Positions 27,180 through 36,044 are shown, numbered from the stretch's first letter. The stretch is DNA of 64,000 bases from Bacteroidia bacterium (GCA_030425425.1 JAUIAO010000019.1:1-64000), one strand, 5' to 3'. Program-made: numbers and translations. The notes: generated by a model from the letters alone, not told the origin.

Positions 27180-27201
27180 GTTTAAACGGTAACGTAAAAA
27201 T

Positions 27202-27675
27202 ATGTCTGCAGTTAATTATTACACAAAAGAAGGTCTGGAGAAGTTGAAGAATGAGTTGAACGAGCTGAAGACCAAAGGTAGATCCAATATGGCTAAGCAG
27301 ATCGCTGAAGCAAGAGATAAAGGAGACTTGAGTGAAAATGCTGAGTATGATGCTGCGAAAGATGCACAGGGGTTGCTCGAACTGAAGATATCAAAGCTGG
27401 AGGCTGTAGTAGGAAATGCCCGGGTGATAGATGAGTCAAATCTCGATACGTCAAAGGTTGGGATTCTGAGTACTGTGACCATTCAAAATAAGAAAAATGG
27501 CATGAAGGTAAAATACCAGATAGTGGCAGAAGAGGAAGCAGATTTGAAGCTTAATAAGATCTCTATCAAATCACCAATTGGTAAAGGGCTTGTAGGAAAG
27601 AAGCAGGGCGAGATAGCCAAAATCAAAGTGCCTGCTGGTGAGATGGAGTTTGATATTCTTGAAATAGCCTACTAA
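27202..27675 (+). CDS. greA: Transcription elongation factor GreA
   Basis: This 157-aa protein has a coiled-coil domain carrying the acidic tip (DKGDLSENAEYDAAK) and a C-terminal FKBP-like domain (ISIKSPIGKGLVGKKQGE). It stimulates RNA cleavage in backtracked RNA polymerase. The length is canonical. The leader holds a promoter and a terminator hairpin. The HIT gene follows after one base. Confidence 0.97.
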   Translation: MSAVNYYTKEGLEKLKNELNELKTKGRSNMAKQIAEARDKGDLSENAEYDAAKDAQGLLELKISKLEAVVGNARVIDESNLDTSKVGILSTVTIQNKKNGMKVKYQIVAEEEADLKLNKISIKSPIGKGLVGKKQGEIAKIKVPAGEMEFDILEIAY

Positions 27676-27676
27676 G

Positions 27677-28072
27677 ATGCCTACAATATTTGCCCGTATT
27701 ATTTCCAGAGAAATTCCAGCACACATTGTGGCTGAGGACGAAAATTATCTGGCATTTTTAGATATTAACCCTTTGGTAGAGGGACATACACTCGTCATTC
27801 CAAAAAAGGAAGTGGATTACATTTTCGATCTTGATGATGAGACATTGGCTGGACTAAATGTTTTTGCTAAAAAAGTAGCTAAAGGAATAGAATCAGTAGT
27901 AGAGTGTGAGCGAATTGGTGTAACCGTAATAGGTCTGGAAGTGCCGCATGCTCATGTACACCTGATTCCGATCAATAACGTAGATGATATGAACTTTGGG
28001 CGGATGAAGCTGAGCCCCACCAAAGAGGAGCTCGCTGAAATGGCTGAAAAGATTAAATCGGCATTGAATTAG
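27677..28072 (+). CDS. HIT family nucleotide-binding protein
   Basis: This 131-aa protein has the histidine triad HAHVHLIPI and FARIISREIPAHIVAEDE at the N-terminus, as in HinT/PKCI-type hydrolases of purine nucleoside phosphoramidates. It lies directly behind greA in one transcript, an arrangement I have often seen associated with Bacteroidota. The terminator at 28081-28108 ends the unit. Confidence 0.94.
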   Translation: MPTIFARIISREIPAHIVAEDENYLAFLDINPLVEGHTLVIPKKEVDYIFDLDDETLAGLNVFAKKVAKGIESVVECERIGVTVIGLEVPHAHVHLIPINNVDDMNFGRMKLSPTKEELAEMAEKIKSALN

Positions 28073-28080
28073 GAAACTGG

Positions 28081-28108
28081 AAAGTGAAGTGAGAGCTTCA
28101 CTTTTTTT
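28081..28108 (+). terminator. Intrinsic terminator after the HIT gene
   Basis: A 9-bp perfect stem (28081-28089 with 28096-28104) with a 6-base loop is followed by a T run. It lies 8 bases after the stop. Confidence 0.9.
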
Positions 28109-28162
28109 GTTGAACTGCCGCTCGGGTTTGTGTCCTTATAAATCTTCCAGGAAAGATTTTTC

Positions 28163-28510
28163 TCAAGCCTTCTTTACAAATTCTGATTTTAGAGCCATTG
28201 ATCCAAAACCATCGATTTTACAGTCGATGTTGTGATCGCCATCAACCAACCGGATGGATTTCACTTTGGTGCCAGCTTTGATTGGTTTCGGTGCACCTTT
28301 CACTGGTAAGTCTTTTACCACTACCACTGCATCACCATCCTGAAGCACGTTTCCATTCGCATCTTTTACCACAGGCTCAGCAGAAGTTTCTTCTTCCTCT
28401 GCAAGTTTTGGATCCCACTCATGACCACATTCAGGGCAAGCTAAAAGGTTTTCCATTGGATAAGCATAAGGGGAATTGCAGTTTGAGCAGGGAGGGAATT
28501 GATCAGACAT
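28163..28510 (-). CDS. YjdM/PhnA-type zinc-ribbon protein
   Basis: This 115-aa protein begins with a zinc ribbon ([12 protein letters not shown] and [10 protein letters not shown]) and continues with the conserved [20 protein letters not shown] and [10 protein letters not shown] segments of the YjdM (formerly PhnA) family. Despite the old name it is not shown to be a phosphonoacetate hydrolase. It is monocistronic and leftward. Confidence 0.9.
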   Translation of the reverse strand: MSDQFPPCSNCNSPYAYPMENLLACPECGHEWDPKLAEEEETSAEPVVKDANGNVLQDGDAVVVVKDLPVKGAPKPIKAGTKVKSIRLVDGDHNIDCKIDGFGSMALKSEFVKKA

Positions 28511-28532
28511 TTTGAATTTTTTAGCGAAGATA

Positions 28533-29015
28533 TTAATCCTTTAGATAAATCGTTCTAACAGACTTTTTTTCTGAGGGTCGTATGGATCTACCTACATGGC
28601 GAACTGTTATTCCTCCCGCTACTAGTGAAATCCCGGCAGCAAGCATAGGCCAGCTAGTTTCTTCATCATCTTCAGTCTCCAAACCTCCAAAATAAAAGAT
28701 TAATCCACCTAATAGGGCGGAAGTGGTGCCGATAAACTCAAATGGCGCAGCAAAAATGTCACCTGGACGAGTTTCTCTAACCTCTACGGCTTTGACATTT
28801 AATAAATCAATCGGTGTGATATTTTGGTATAATGAACCATTAATTACTTTGAATGGTGCGGTATAGATTTCACCGCTCTTCATAATTACTGCATGGATAT
28901 TTTTGACCTTGATAAATTCTTTTTCGTTTGTAATGGGCTCGTTAAAATAAAAAGATTGACTGCAAGAATTGAGTAATATTGAAATTGATATTAAAAGTGA
29001 AAAATGTTTGTTCAT
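28533..29015 (-). CDS. Predicted lipoprotein of unknown function
   Basis: This protein of about 160 aa starts at [11 protein letters not shown], with a lipobox ending LLNSC (Cys about residue 17), so it is probably attached to a membrane. A longer reading to 29054 adds 13 residues that would spoil the signal peptide. After a beta-rich first half there is a hydrophobic, glycine-rich stretch (about 105-145: [18 protein letters not shown] and [13 protein letters not shown]) that could span a membrane twice. I recognise no family. Confidence 0.65.
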   Translation of the reverse strand: MNKHFSLLISISILLNSCSQSFYFNEPITNEKEFIKVKNIHAVIMKSGEIYTAPFKVINGSLYQNITPIDLLNVKAVEVRETRPGDIFAAPFEFIGTTSALLGGLIFYFGGLETEDDEETSWPMLAAGISLVAGGITVRHVGRSIRPSEKKSVRTIYLKD

Positions 29016-29264
29016 TCGTATGTATTTTGAAGTTATGCCTGTTTCCTGATACAATTATTCATGGTCGGTTGGAGGGCAAAATTTGCTTTGGCTATGCCAA
29101 TGTATGGTATGCTTTGGTTTAATGCAAATTGAGGTATTTGAAATTCATTTTTGCGTTAAAAACAACAATTGTCCCCAATTTTCATTTGTCTGATGATTTC
29201 TACAACTAAAGGTGAAAATGCTGCTGGTAGCCTAATTGTGGTGTTTTAGGTATCATGCCCAGGT

Positions 29265-29272
29265 TATGTTTG
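29265..29272 (+). promoter_or_regulatory. Candidate -7 element for the small gene at 29301
   Basis: TATGTTTG fits TAnnTTTG and lies 28 bases before the ATG at 29301. The -33 region is a T-run (TTTT at 29243-29246) rather than a clear TTTG. Confidence 0.45.
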
Positions 29273-29300
29273 TATTGTAATCAACCAAAAATCCAGCAAT

Positions 29301-29516
29301 ATGAAAAAGTTAATCATCGCCGCATTCATCACCCTAAGCATAGGTATTATAAAAACGGAAGGAACCGGAGCAAGCATCAGAAGAGTAAAAGAAGGCTCCT
29401 TTACTCCAGAGTCAATGACGGAACTTTTTGCTTATCAAAATCATACATATGTAGAAGATGGAGTATTTGTGAAGCCTGCTTATGCCATTGATCTTTTTGA
29501 TGAGCTTTATGATTAG
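29301..29516 (+). CDS. Small exported protein of unknown function
   Basis: This 71-aa protein starts with a lysine pair and a hydrophobic stretch (MKKLIIAAFITLSIGIIKT) resembling a short signal peptide, followed by an acidic/aromatic tail (SFTPESMTELFAYQNHTYVE, ending FDELYD). A -7-like element lies upstream. An overlapping frame starting at 29255 is basic with irregular composition and is less credible. I recognise no family. Confidence 0.5.
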   Translation: MKKLIIAAFITLSIGIIKTEGTGASIRRVKEGSFTPESMTELFAYQNHTYVEDGVFVKPAYAIDLFDELYD

Positions 29517-29610
29517 TGAATAGTTTATTGGTGAGTGGTAGATTCGTAAGTAATTGAGAATTATGTTTTAAATAACCCAATAACCAATAACCCTATAACT
29601 AACCAACCAA

Positions 29611-30171
29611 TCACTTTTTCCTTCTCGGATTTTCGGATAAAAAAGCATTCCAGCTTTTATAGCTTTTTTTCTGACTACTACCCCCTTGATAATGATGGCA
29701 CATTGCCACAGCCAAAGCATCAGTCGCATCCAGTAGTTTGGGCGCATCATCGAATTTCAATAAAGTTTTCACCATAGCCGCCACTTGTTCTTTGGAGGCG
29801 TTACCATTTCCAGTAACAGACTGTTTTACTTTTTTTGGGGCGTATTCTGTAATTGGGATTTCTCTGGATAATGCGGCTGCCATCGCTACTCCCTGCGCAC
29901 GGCCCAGTTTGAGCATGGACTGTACGTTTTTTCCAAAAAATGGAGCTTCAAGAGCTACTTCATCAGGATGATAATCGTCGATAAGACTGAGTACCCGGTC
30001 GAAGATTTTTTTGAGTTTGAGTTCATGTCCGCTGTATTTGCTTAGGTGGATTACACCAAATTGTATCAAGGTTATTTTTTGCTTTATAACTTTGATCAAT
30101 CCATAACCCATCACACTGGTACCGGGATCCAGCCCAAGAATAATTTTCTCAGATGAAGTGGAGTTTGACAT
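29611..30171 (-). CDS. ruvC: Holliday junction resolvase RuvC
   Basis: This 186-aa RNase H-fold endonuclease resolves Holliday junctions moved by RuvAB. The catalytic acids are visible in ILGLDPGTSVMGYG, EVALEAPFFGKN and LDATDALAVAMCHH. The C-terminal tail is about 15 residues longer than in many RuvCs and basic. It is divergent from the flippase-like gene, whose longest reading would overlap the ruvC start. Confidence 0.96.
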   Translation of the reverse strand: MSNSTSSEKIILGLDPGTSVMGYGLIKVIKQKITLIQFGVIHLSKYSGHELKLKKIFDRVLSLIDDYHPDEVALEAPFFGKNVQSMLKLGRAQGVAMAAALSREIPITEYAPKKVKQSVTGNGNASKEQVAAMVKTLLKFDDAPKLLDATDALAVAMCHHYQGGSSQKKSYKSWNAFLSENPRRKK

Positions 30172-30215
30172 TCGTGCAAAGTAAGTATATCAATTCAGGA
30201 TCGAAAAACCTTCTT

Positions 30216-31040
30216 ATGTGGATCATAAAGGTGATGGTCTTTTTGGGTTGTCTTTGGTTTGTTAGTGACAAGATTCTTGATACGGATTTTTCTATATTCA
30301 ATCTCCGAATGACACCCACTCAGGTCCTGACAATTTTGGGTGTTTTTTTATTGATGCCAATCAACTGGGGTTTAGAAGTTTACAGGTGGAAGCTTGCCAC
30401 CCCACATGAAAATCTGACCGTTACGGAGAGTATGACGGCAGTTTTAGGAGGCCTGGCTATGAACTGGGTCTTGCCTTTAACCTCTGGAGATCTGGCTACC
30501 CGCTTGTCCAATGTGAATTACCATGTTAAAACGGCCTGGTCGATTGCCTTGGTAAGAGGAGTATCCATCTTCCTGACGTTGGTATTTGGGAGTCTTGGCT
30601 TGCTGTATTTTTTCAATTATTCATTGAGCTGGTTTTGGGTGATTGTTGGGGTTTCGCTTGTTATTGTTTCCATTATTTTTTGGAAATATCAATTTCAGAA
30701 TCAGTCAGATCTTGTCCGGGTCATTTCCGTTTCCGTAATCAGGTTTCTTGTTTTTTCATTTCAATTCGGTCTTCTCATCTGGGCTTTTAATCTGGAATTA
30801 TTAATCATCCAGATAGCTGCAGGAGTCGGATGGGTTTTCCTATTTAGAAGTGTATTGCCTTCCCTTTTCGGGAATTTTGGTGTTCGTGAAGCCAGCGCTT
30901 TGGTCTTTTTCGATGCTTTGGTTCCCAATTCTGAAATGATATTAATCCCAACTACTTTGATTTGGTTGGTCAATACAGTCATACCCTCTCTCATTGGAGC
31001 CGGGTTAATTTTTAATTTAAAAGTTAAACTTGCCCAATGA
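30216..31040 (+). CDS. Multi-spanning membrane protein, lysylphosphatidylglycerol synthase TM-like family
   Basis: This is a protein of about 274 aa with seven to eight hydrophobic helices and the family motif FGNFGVREASALVFF near residue 225. This matches the UPF0104/AglD/LPG-synthetase transmembrane fold, found in proteins proposed to handle lipid-linked substrates. The start is placed at ATG 30216; an upstream ATG at 30153 would overlap ruvC and add 21 polar residues. It overlaps the glycosyltransferase gene by 4 bases, so a joint role in glycolipid or envelope polysaccharide assembly is plausible. Confidence 0.75.
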   Translation: MWIIKVMVFLGCLWFVSDKILDTDFSIFNLRMTPTQVLTILGVFLLMPINWGLEVYRWKLATPHENLTVTESMTAVLGGLAMNWVLPLTSGDLATRLSNVNYHVKTAWSIALVRGVSIFLTLVFGSLGLLYFFNYSLSWFWVIVGVSLVIVSIIFWKYQFQNQSDLVRVISVSVIRFLVFSFQFGLLIWAFNLELLIIQIAAGVGWVFLFRSVLPSLFGNFGVREASALVFFDALVPNSEMILIPTTLIWLVNTVIPSLIGAGLIFNLKVKLAQ

Positions 31041-32149
31041 TCATTTTTATCGGGTTTTCATTGGTATACATTGGGTTCTTGTGGTGGAGTAGGTTTCATT
31101 GGAACAGGATCTCCGTTCAAGCTCCACCCGAACCAAAGAAACTGACTTTTTCCATTATTATTCCTGTAAGAAATGAAGCCGAAAATATCTCTCAAATCTT
31201 ATCTGATCTTGAAAATCAGCAATATCCAAAAGATCAGTTTGAAGTCATTCTTGTAGATGATCACTCTGAGGATAGTACGCTAAAGATGGCTCTCCAATAT
31301 CTTGGACAATCAAATATTCAATATCAGGTAGTCTCGCTTTTTGATTTTGGGCTAACAGGTAAAAAACAGGCAATTACCAAGGGTGTAGAGCGAGCCAATT
31401 TTGAGATCATCCTGTCAACAGATGGAGATTGTCACTTGCCAGCTAGTTGGATTCAGTCTTATTCAAAGATGTATTCCATTGGAGATTATCAAATGGTGGC
31501 AGGTCCTGTGAAAATGTGTGCTGACAACTTTTTTACTCGGATACAAGCCATAGAGTTTGCTGGTCTTGTAGGTATTGGGGCTTCCAGTTTGCAATCTGGT
31601 AATCCTGGAATGTGCAATGGCGCAAACCTTTCATATAAAAAATCAGCATTCAACCTGGTAAATGGGTACGAAGGGAATTTTCAGGTGCCATCCGGTGATG
31701 ATGAGTTTTTACTTCAGAAGATATTCAAATTATACCCAGAATCTGTTGGGTATCTAAAAGACAAAGAAGGGATTGTTGAAACATCGGCTAAACCAACCTT
31801 TGGTGAGTTGATAAGCCAAAGGTTAAGATGGAGCAGCAAATGGAAGTATCACAAGAGTTCGTATATCAAGGCAATGGCTGTCCTCTTGTTTAGCAATTAT
31901 ATAAGCGAATTGGTGGCGCTCGGATTGGTACTTTCAGGAGTTTATAGGCCTGAGTTATTTATTGTCATTTTTGCGTTAAGGTGGATGACACTTTACCAAT
32001 TTGGAGTTCCAATTGGACGTTTTTTCGACCATAAAAGCTTGTTTTGGTATACATTGATCATTGAGATAATTTACCCTTTCTTCGTGGTATTCTTGGGATT
32101 AGCTTCTATTTTTGGGCATTATTCCTGGAAAGGCAGAAGTTATACATGA
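31037..32149 (+). CDS. Membrane-bound family 2 glycosyltransferase
   Basis: This 370-aa protein has an N-terminal membrane helix, then a GT-A domain. Visible motifs are FSIIIPVRNEAENI, VDDHSEDST for nucleotide-sugar binding, STDGDCHLP (the metal-binding DxD type) and QRLRWSSKWKYH resembling the processive-GT QxxRW motif. Two C-terminal hydrophobic helices follow. It probably builds a lipid- or envelope-linked glycan. Both ends overlap neighbouring genes by 4 bases. Confidence 0.88.
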   Translation: MIIFIGFSLVYIGFLWWSRFHWNRISVQAPPEPKKLTFSIIIPVRNEAENISQILSDLENQQYPKDQFEVILVDDHSEDSTLKMALQYLGQSNIQYQVVSLFDFGLTGKKQAITKGVERANFEIILSTDGDCHLPASWIQSYSKMYSIGDYQMVAGPVKMCADNFFTRIQAIEFAGLVGIGASSLQSGNPGMCNGANLSYKKSAFNLVNGYEGNFQVPSGDDEFLLQKIFKLYPESVGYLKDKEGIVETSAKPTFGELISQRLRWSSKWKYHKSSYIKAMAVLLFSNYISELVALGLVLSGVYRPELFIVIFALRWMTLYQFGVPIGRFFDHKSLFWYTLIIEIIYPFFVVFLGLASIFGHYSWKGRSYT

Positions 32150-32397
32150 CAGACGAAGAATTTGATGTGTTGGACGAACTTTACTTTGTGATAAAGTACG
32201 GAGATTTGTTAGAAGAAACAGGACTCCCATCTGAGCAACTGATCCAAGTTTTACAGAGCCTTTATAGTAAGGGTTGGATCAAAATAATGGAGACAGTAGA
32301 TGATGAACTGTCCGCATCAGAAATAGACTTAAAGAATAGTGCGGGATCATACTTTTTCTTAGCTACAAAAAGTGGTTTGCTGGCACATAATACATAA
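32146..32397 (+). CDS. Small acidic protein, perhaps winged-helix
   Basis: This 83-aa cytoplasmic protein is acidic. Its first 50 residues (DELYFVIKYGDLLEETGLP, then LIQVLQSLYSKGWIKIME) have the helix-turn-helix-plus-strand rhythm of a winged-helix fold, and it ends with a hydrophobic patch (AGSYFFLATKSGLLAH). I recognise no family and the fold is a guess. It is translationally coupled to the GT2 gene (4-base overlap) and lies 6 bases from the SpoIIE phosphatase gene. Confidence 0.6.
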   Translation: MTDEEFDVLDELYFVIKYGDLLEETGLPSEQLIQVLQSLYSKGWIKIMETVDDELSASEIDLKNSAGSYFFLATKSGLLAHNT

Positions 32398-32403
32398 TTC
32401 AGA

Positions 32404-33585
32404 ATGCCTAAAACGCTGGACATACGAGATCTTGAACTTAATGCATTATTGGAGATCACTCAAGCGATTAATAACAATCTTTCCGAGAGTGATCTTTATA
32501 GGATATATAAGTTCACATTGCTCGCTGACCTGAAAGTGCAGCGTCTGGCACTTTTTGTATATGACAATGATTGGGAGTGTAAAGTGCATTTTGGAACAGT
32601 ACGAAACTGGGCTGAGTCTTCACTGGATTCCAATTATAGAAAGCTGACCGATATTACATCCATACAGGAAAATAATGAATACGGGGAGTTTGAGCAGGCT
32701 ATACCTGTTACACACAAGTCCAAGTTATTGGCTGTGGTGATGGTGGGGCAGGTGTCTGCACAAAGTGACTCTACTTTTCTAAGGGCACTTACCAATATTA
32801 TTATCGTTGCGATCGAAAATAAAAAGCTGGCGCGCAAGCAATTGCAACAAGAGGCTTATCGACGAGAGTTAGAGATTGCCAAAAAAGTACAGAATTTTCT
32901 TTTTCCAAAACAACTCCCTCACAATCACCGCCTGAAAATCGAAGCTGTTTATTTACCTCATCAAGATGTAGGAGGAGACTATTACGATTACCTGTCAATA
33001 GATAATGATCGATTTTTGGTCTGTGTAGCAGATGTGAGCGGAAAAGGTGTTCCAGCCGCATTGCTGATGTCTAATTTTCAAGCATCTTTGCGAACACTCG
33101 TTCGCAAGACCTACGATGCTCAGGAAATCGTGACGGAGCTCAATCATATCATTACGGAAAGTGGTAATGGTGAGAATTTTATAACATTCTTTTTAGGGAT
33201 TTACAGTTTTTCAGAAAAGTCCTTTGAATATATCAATTGCGGTCACAACCCGCTCTACATTGTTACTGACGATGGAGTGCAAGAGCTTAATAACGGAACC
33301 ACAATTTTAGGAATGTTTGATCCTCTTCCATTTCTCGAGACGAACACCATCAATAACCTGGATCACTTTTTCTTTTTTGGCTACACGGATGGACTCACAG
33401 AAACCTTCAATTTTCAGGACGATCAGTTTGGAGAGGATAGGCTGTTGAGTTTCCTTGAAAAAGGAATGCCAGAAGATATCAATATGTTTCACAAAGACAT
33501 TTTTAAAAGTCTTGATGATTTTCGTGGAGGTACACCCTATCGGGATGATATTACCATGCTTTCTTGTTTGGTCAAAAACCAATGA
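32404..33585 (+). CDS. GAF-SpoIIE serine/threonine phosphatase (RsbU-like)
   Basis: This 393-aa protein has a GAF-like sensor region (about 15-145), a short coiled coil (QQEAYRRELEIAKKVQNFLFP, here given as separate parts: EAYRRELEIAKKV then QNFLFPKQLP), and a PP2C/SpoIIE domain (about 190-390). Metal motifs are VGGDYYDYL, ADVSGKGVPAALLMSN, GYTDGLTE and RDDITMLS. Such enzymes typically dephosphorylate an STAS protein in partner-switching pathways; no such partner is encoded nearby. It is embedded in a coupled operon, its stop overlapping the next start. Confidence 0.88.
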   Translation: MPKTLDIRDLELNALLEITQAINNNLSESDLYRIYKFTLLADLKVQRLALFVYDNDWECKVHFGTVRNWAESSLDSNYRKLTDITSIQENNEYGEFEQAIPVTHKSKLLAVVMVGQVSAQSDSTFLRALTNIIIVAIENKKLARKQLQQEAYRRELEIAKKVQNFLFPKQLPHNHRLKIEAVYLPHQDVGGDYYDYLSIDNDRFLVCVADVSGKGVPAALLMSNFQASLRTLVRKTYDAQEIVTELNHIITESGNGENFITFFLGIYSFSEKSFEYINCGHNPLYIVTDDGVQELNNGTTILGMFDPLPFLETNTINNLDHFFFFGYTDGLTETFNFQDDQFGEDRLLSFLEKGMPEDINMFHKDIFKSLDDFRGGTPYRDDITMLSCLVKNQ

Positions 33586-34226
33586 GAACTTATCTATTCA
33601 AAAACCCCGATTGGTTCAGATGGATTTATCGTACTGCTCTCTGGAAAGTTAAAACCTCACAGAAGGAGATTTATTTAACTTTTGATGATGGTCCATCAAC
33701 CGAAGTGACCGATTGGGTGATTAATATTCTCTCAGAATACGATGCCCGTGGGACTTTTTTTTGTGTGGGAAGTCAAATATTAAAACACCCGGACATTCTT
33801 CGTAAGCTACAAGTAAAAGGACACGCCATTGGAAATCATACACTCAATCATGTGAATGGGCGAAAGTGTTCCGTAAACTCCTATCTTCAAGAGGTAGAAG
33901 ATACCCAGAAACTTCTTAAACTTTATAACCCAGACAAACTCTTCAGACCACCCTATGGTAAAATCAATTTCAAACAATTCTGGCAACTCCGTGAAAAAAA
34001 CTATCAGATAGTGATGTGGTCTCATCTTTCGGGTGATTTTGATTCGAACCTTAATATCAAAAACTCAATTAAGTCATTAAAAAAAGCACCAGCGGGTTCA
34101 ATATTGGTTTTTCATGACTCTCGCAAGGGATTTGAAAATCTTCAGCAAATATTGCCCGTAGTTCTAGAGCAATTCTCAACTTTGGGTTTTCAATTCAAAA
34201 CCCTTAGAGATGATCCGGTTAGTTGA
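33582..34226 (+). CDS. Polysaccharide deacetylase (NodB-type)
   Basis: This is a protein of about 214 aa. The start is placed at ATG 33582, overlapping the previous stop, because the upstream alternative at 33564 only adds residues from the other frame's end. NodB motifs are TFDDGPS (catalytic base and metal Asp), HTLNHVNG (metal His residues), RPPYGK and VFHDS. It probably removes N-acetyl groups from a cell-wall or surface glycan, consistent with the glycosyltransferase upstream. It overlaps tatD by 17 bases. Confidence 0.88.
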   Translation: MRTYLFKNPDWFRWIYRTALWKVKTSQKEIYLTFDDGPSTEVTDWVINILSEYDARGTFFCVGSQILKHPDILRKLQVKGHAIGNHTLNHVNGRKCSVNSYLQEVEDTQKLLKLYNPDKLFRPPYGKINFKQFWQLREKNYQIVMWSHLSGDFDSNLNIKNSIKSLKKAPAGSILVFHDSRKGFENLQQILPVVLEQFSTLGFQFKTLRDDPVS

Positions 34227-34977
34227 TTCCCATGCCCATATTTATTTAGATGATTTCCGAGAAGATCTCAATGAAGTAATTGACAGAGCAAAAGAAGCTG
34301 GAGTTGAGAGAATCTACATGCCCAATATAGATCATACATCAATTGAAGATATGTTGCGTTTGGCTGATGATTTTCCTGGATATTGTCTCCCAATGATGGG
34401 GCTTCATCCATGCTCGGTAGAAAAGAACTTTGAAAAAGAACTTTATGAAGTAGAGGATTATTTGAGTAAGGGTGGTTTTTGTGCAGTAGGCGAGATGGGG
34501 ACAGATCTTTATTGGGATAAAACCTATTTCGAACAGCAGAAGGAGGCTTTTAAAATTCAATGTGACCTGGCGTGGAAATTTAAATTACCAATAGTTATTC
34601 ATTGTAGAGAATCTATAGATGAGACCATTGAATTGGTCAGGCCTTTTACAGAAAAGGGTTTAACTGGGGTTTTTCATTGTTTTACAGGTACTTTGGAACA
34701 GGCAAAGCAAATCATAAGTTTGGGATTTAAACTAGGTTTGGGAGGGGTTGCTACCTTCAAGAAAGGTGGAATGGAGCCAGTCATCAGAGGAATAGGATTG
34801 GAAAACCTGCTTTTGGAAACAGATAGCCCGTATCTTGCACCTACTCCCAATAGAGGGAAAAGAAACGAACCTTCATACGTAGGATTGGTCGCTGCAAAAA
34901 TAGCCCGCGAGTTAGGGAAAGATCAGGAAGAAATTGGAGAAATTACATCCTCAAACAGCATAACCCTTTTTAGTTGA
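34210..34977 (+). CDS. tatD: TatD family metal-dependent hydrolase
   Basis: This 255-aa TIM-barrel protein has VDSHAHIYLDDF, GLHPCSVEKNF, AVGEMGTDLYW, VIHCRES, VFHCFTG and LLETDSPYLAP, the full TatD metal-site set. The family has 3'-5' exonuclease or DNase activity in several bacteria and is widely conserved. It overlaps both neighbouring genes. Confidence 0.93.
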   Translation: MIRLVDSHAHIYLDDFREDLNEVIDRAKEAGVERIYMPNIDHTSIEDMLRLADDFPGYCLPMMGLHPCSVEKNFEKELYEVEDYLSKGGFCAVGEMGTDLYWDKTYFEQQKEAFKIQCDLAWKFKLPIVIHCRESIDETIELVRPFTEKGLTGVFHCFTGTLEQAKQIISLGFKLGLGGVATFKKGGMEPVIRGIGLENLLLETDSPYLAPTPNRGKRNEPSYVGLVAAKIARELGKDQEEIGEITSSNSITLFS

Positions 34978-36044
34978 TGAATTACAAAATAGTCAATATC
35001 AGGACAACTGCATCTGTCGATCCAGTAGATTCTATCCTGATCATATATACTGGAGGTACTTTCGGGATGGCCTTCGATGAGGCTGGCGCACTCGCTCCTT
35101 TTAATTTTGGAAGAGTAATAGATCGATTACCTGAGTTGAGAGGATTAGAATTAAAAATTACAGTAATTTCATTCCCTGAGCCAAGAGATTCCTCCAATAT
35201 CAATGCCCAGGACTGGGAAGATATCGCTTATATTATTTATGAAAATTACTCACAGTATGACGGATTTGTCATTCTTCATGGCACAGATACTATGGCTTAC
35301 AGTGCTTCTGCCTTATCCTACATGCTCGATGGGTTGAATAAACCCGTGATTTTTACGGGTGCGCAGATTCCAATTGGCTCGATTCGATCGGATGCACGAG
35401 AAAATCTGATTACGGCAATCGAGATTGCTTCGGCAAAAAAAGGAGGTGTTCCTGTTGTGAATGAGGTATGCATTTATTTTAATTATTTTCTTTTAAGAGG
35501 AAATCGCTCTCAAAAAATACGAAGTAGCACTTTTGCAGCGTTCCAATCACAGAACTATCCATATTTGGCGGAATCAGGGATAGAAATAGAGTACCGGGAT
35601 AACTACATGAAACCTCATGACCCCAAGGCAAAACTTAAATTAAGAAAGGGTTTTGATGACAATGTGGCGATTCTGAAGATTTTCCCTGGGATAACACAAA
35701 ATACCGTTGAAGGATTTTTTAAGATCAAAAATTTAAGAGGTGTTGTGTTGGAAACATATGGTTCGGGGAATACCATGAATTTTCCTTGGTTCATTAAAGC
35801 GATGCAAAAAGCACTTAAAAAGGGAGTAGTGATCTTCAATGTGAGTCAGTGTAGTGGAGGAGAAGTCATTCAGGGAAGGTACGAGACTAGCAAGCGACTA
35901 AATGATATTGGTATCATGGGAGGAGGAGACATAACTACAGAGGCGGCAATCACTAAATTGATGTTTTTGCTGCATAACGAAAAGGATATTGAAAAACTAA
36001 AAAGAAAATTGGTCACTCCTATAAATGGAGAGATGGACGGGTGA
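34974..36044 (+). CDS. ansA: Type I L-asparaginase
   Basis: This 356-aa enzyme hydrolyses asparagine to aspartate and ammonia. The two active-site threonine segments are present: IIYTGGTFGM and ILHGTDTMAYSASALSYML. There is no signal peptide, so it is the cytoplasmic type I form. It overlaps tatD by 4 bases and is the last gene of the rightward operon. Confidence 0.92.
   Translation: MMNYKIVNIRTTASVDPVDSILIIYTGGTFGMAFDEAGALAPFNFGRVIDRLPELRGLELKITVISFPEPRDSSNINAQDWEDIAYIIYENYSQYDGFVILHGTDTMAYSASALSYMLDGLNKPVIFTGAQIPIGSIRSDARENLITAIEIASAKKGGVPVVNEVCIYFNYFLLRGNRSQKIRSSTFAAFQSQNYPYLAESGIEIEYRDNYMKPHDPKAKLKLRKGFDDNVAILKIFPGITQNTVEGFFKIKNLRGVVLETYGSGNTMNFPWFIKAMQKALKKGVVIFNVSQCSGGEVIQGRYETSKRLNDIGIMGGGDITTEAAITKLMFLLHNEKDIEKLKRKLVTPINGEMDG

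Noticed and set aside
29255-29491. A 78-aa frame overlapping the small exported gene
   Set aside because: It is basic and irregular (many K, R, H and C residues) with no signal peptide. The frame at 29301 has the better start and composition.
30153-30215. ATG at 30153 as start of the flippase-like gene
   Set aside because: It would overlap the ruvC start and add 21 polar residues ahead of the first membrane helix; ATG 30216 fits better.
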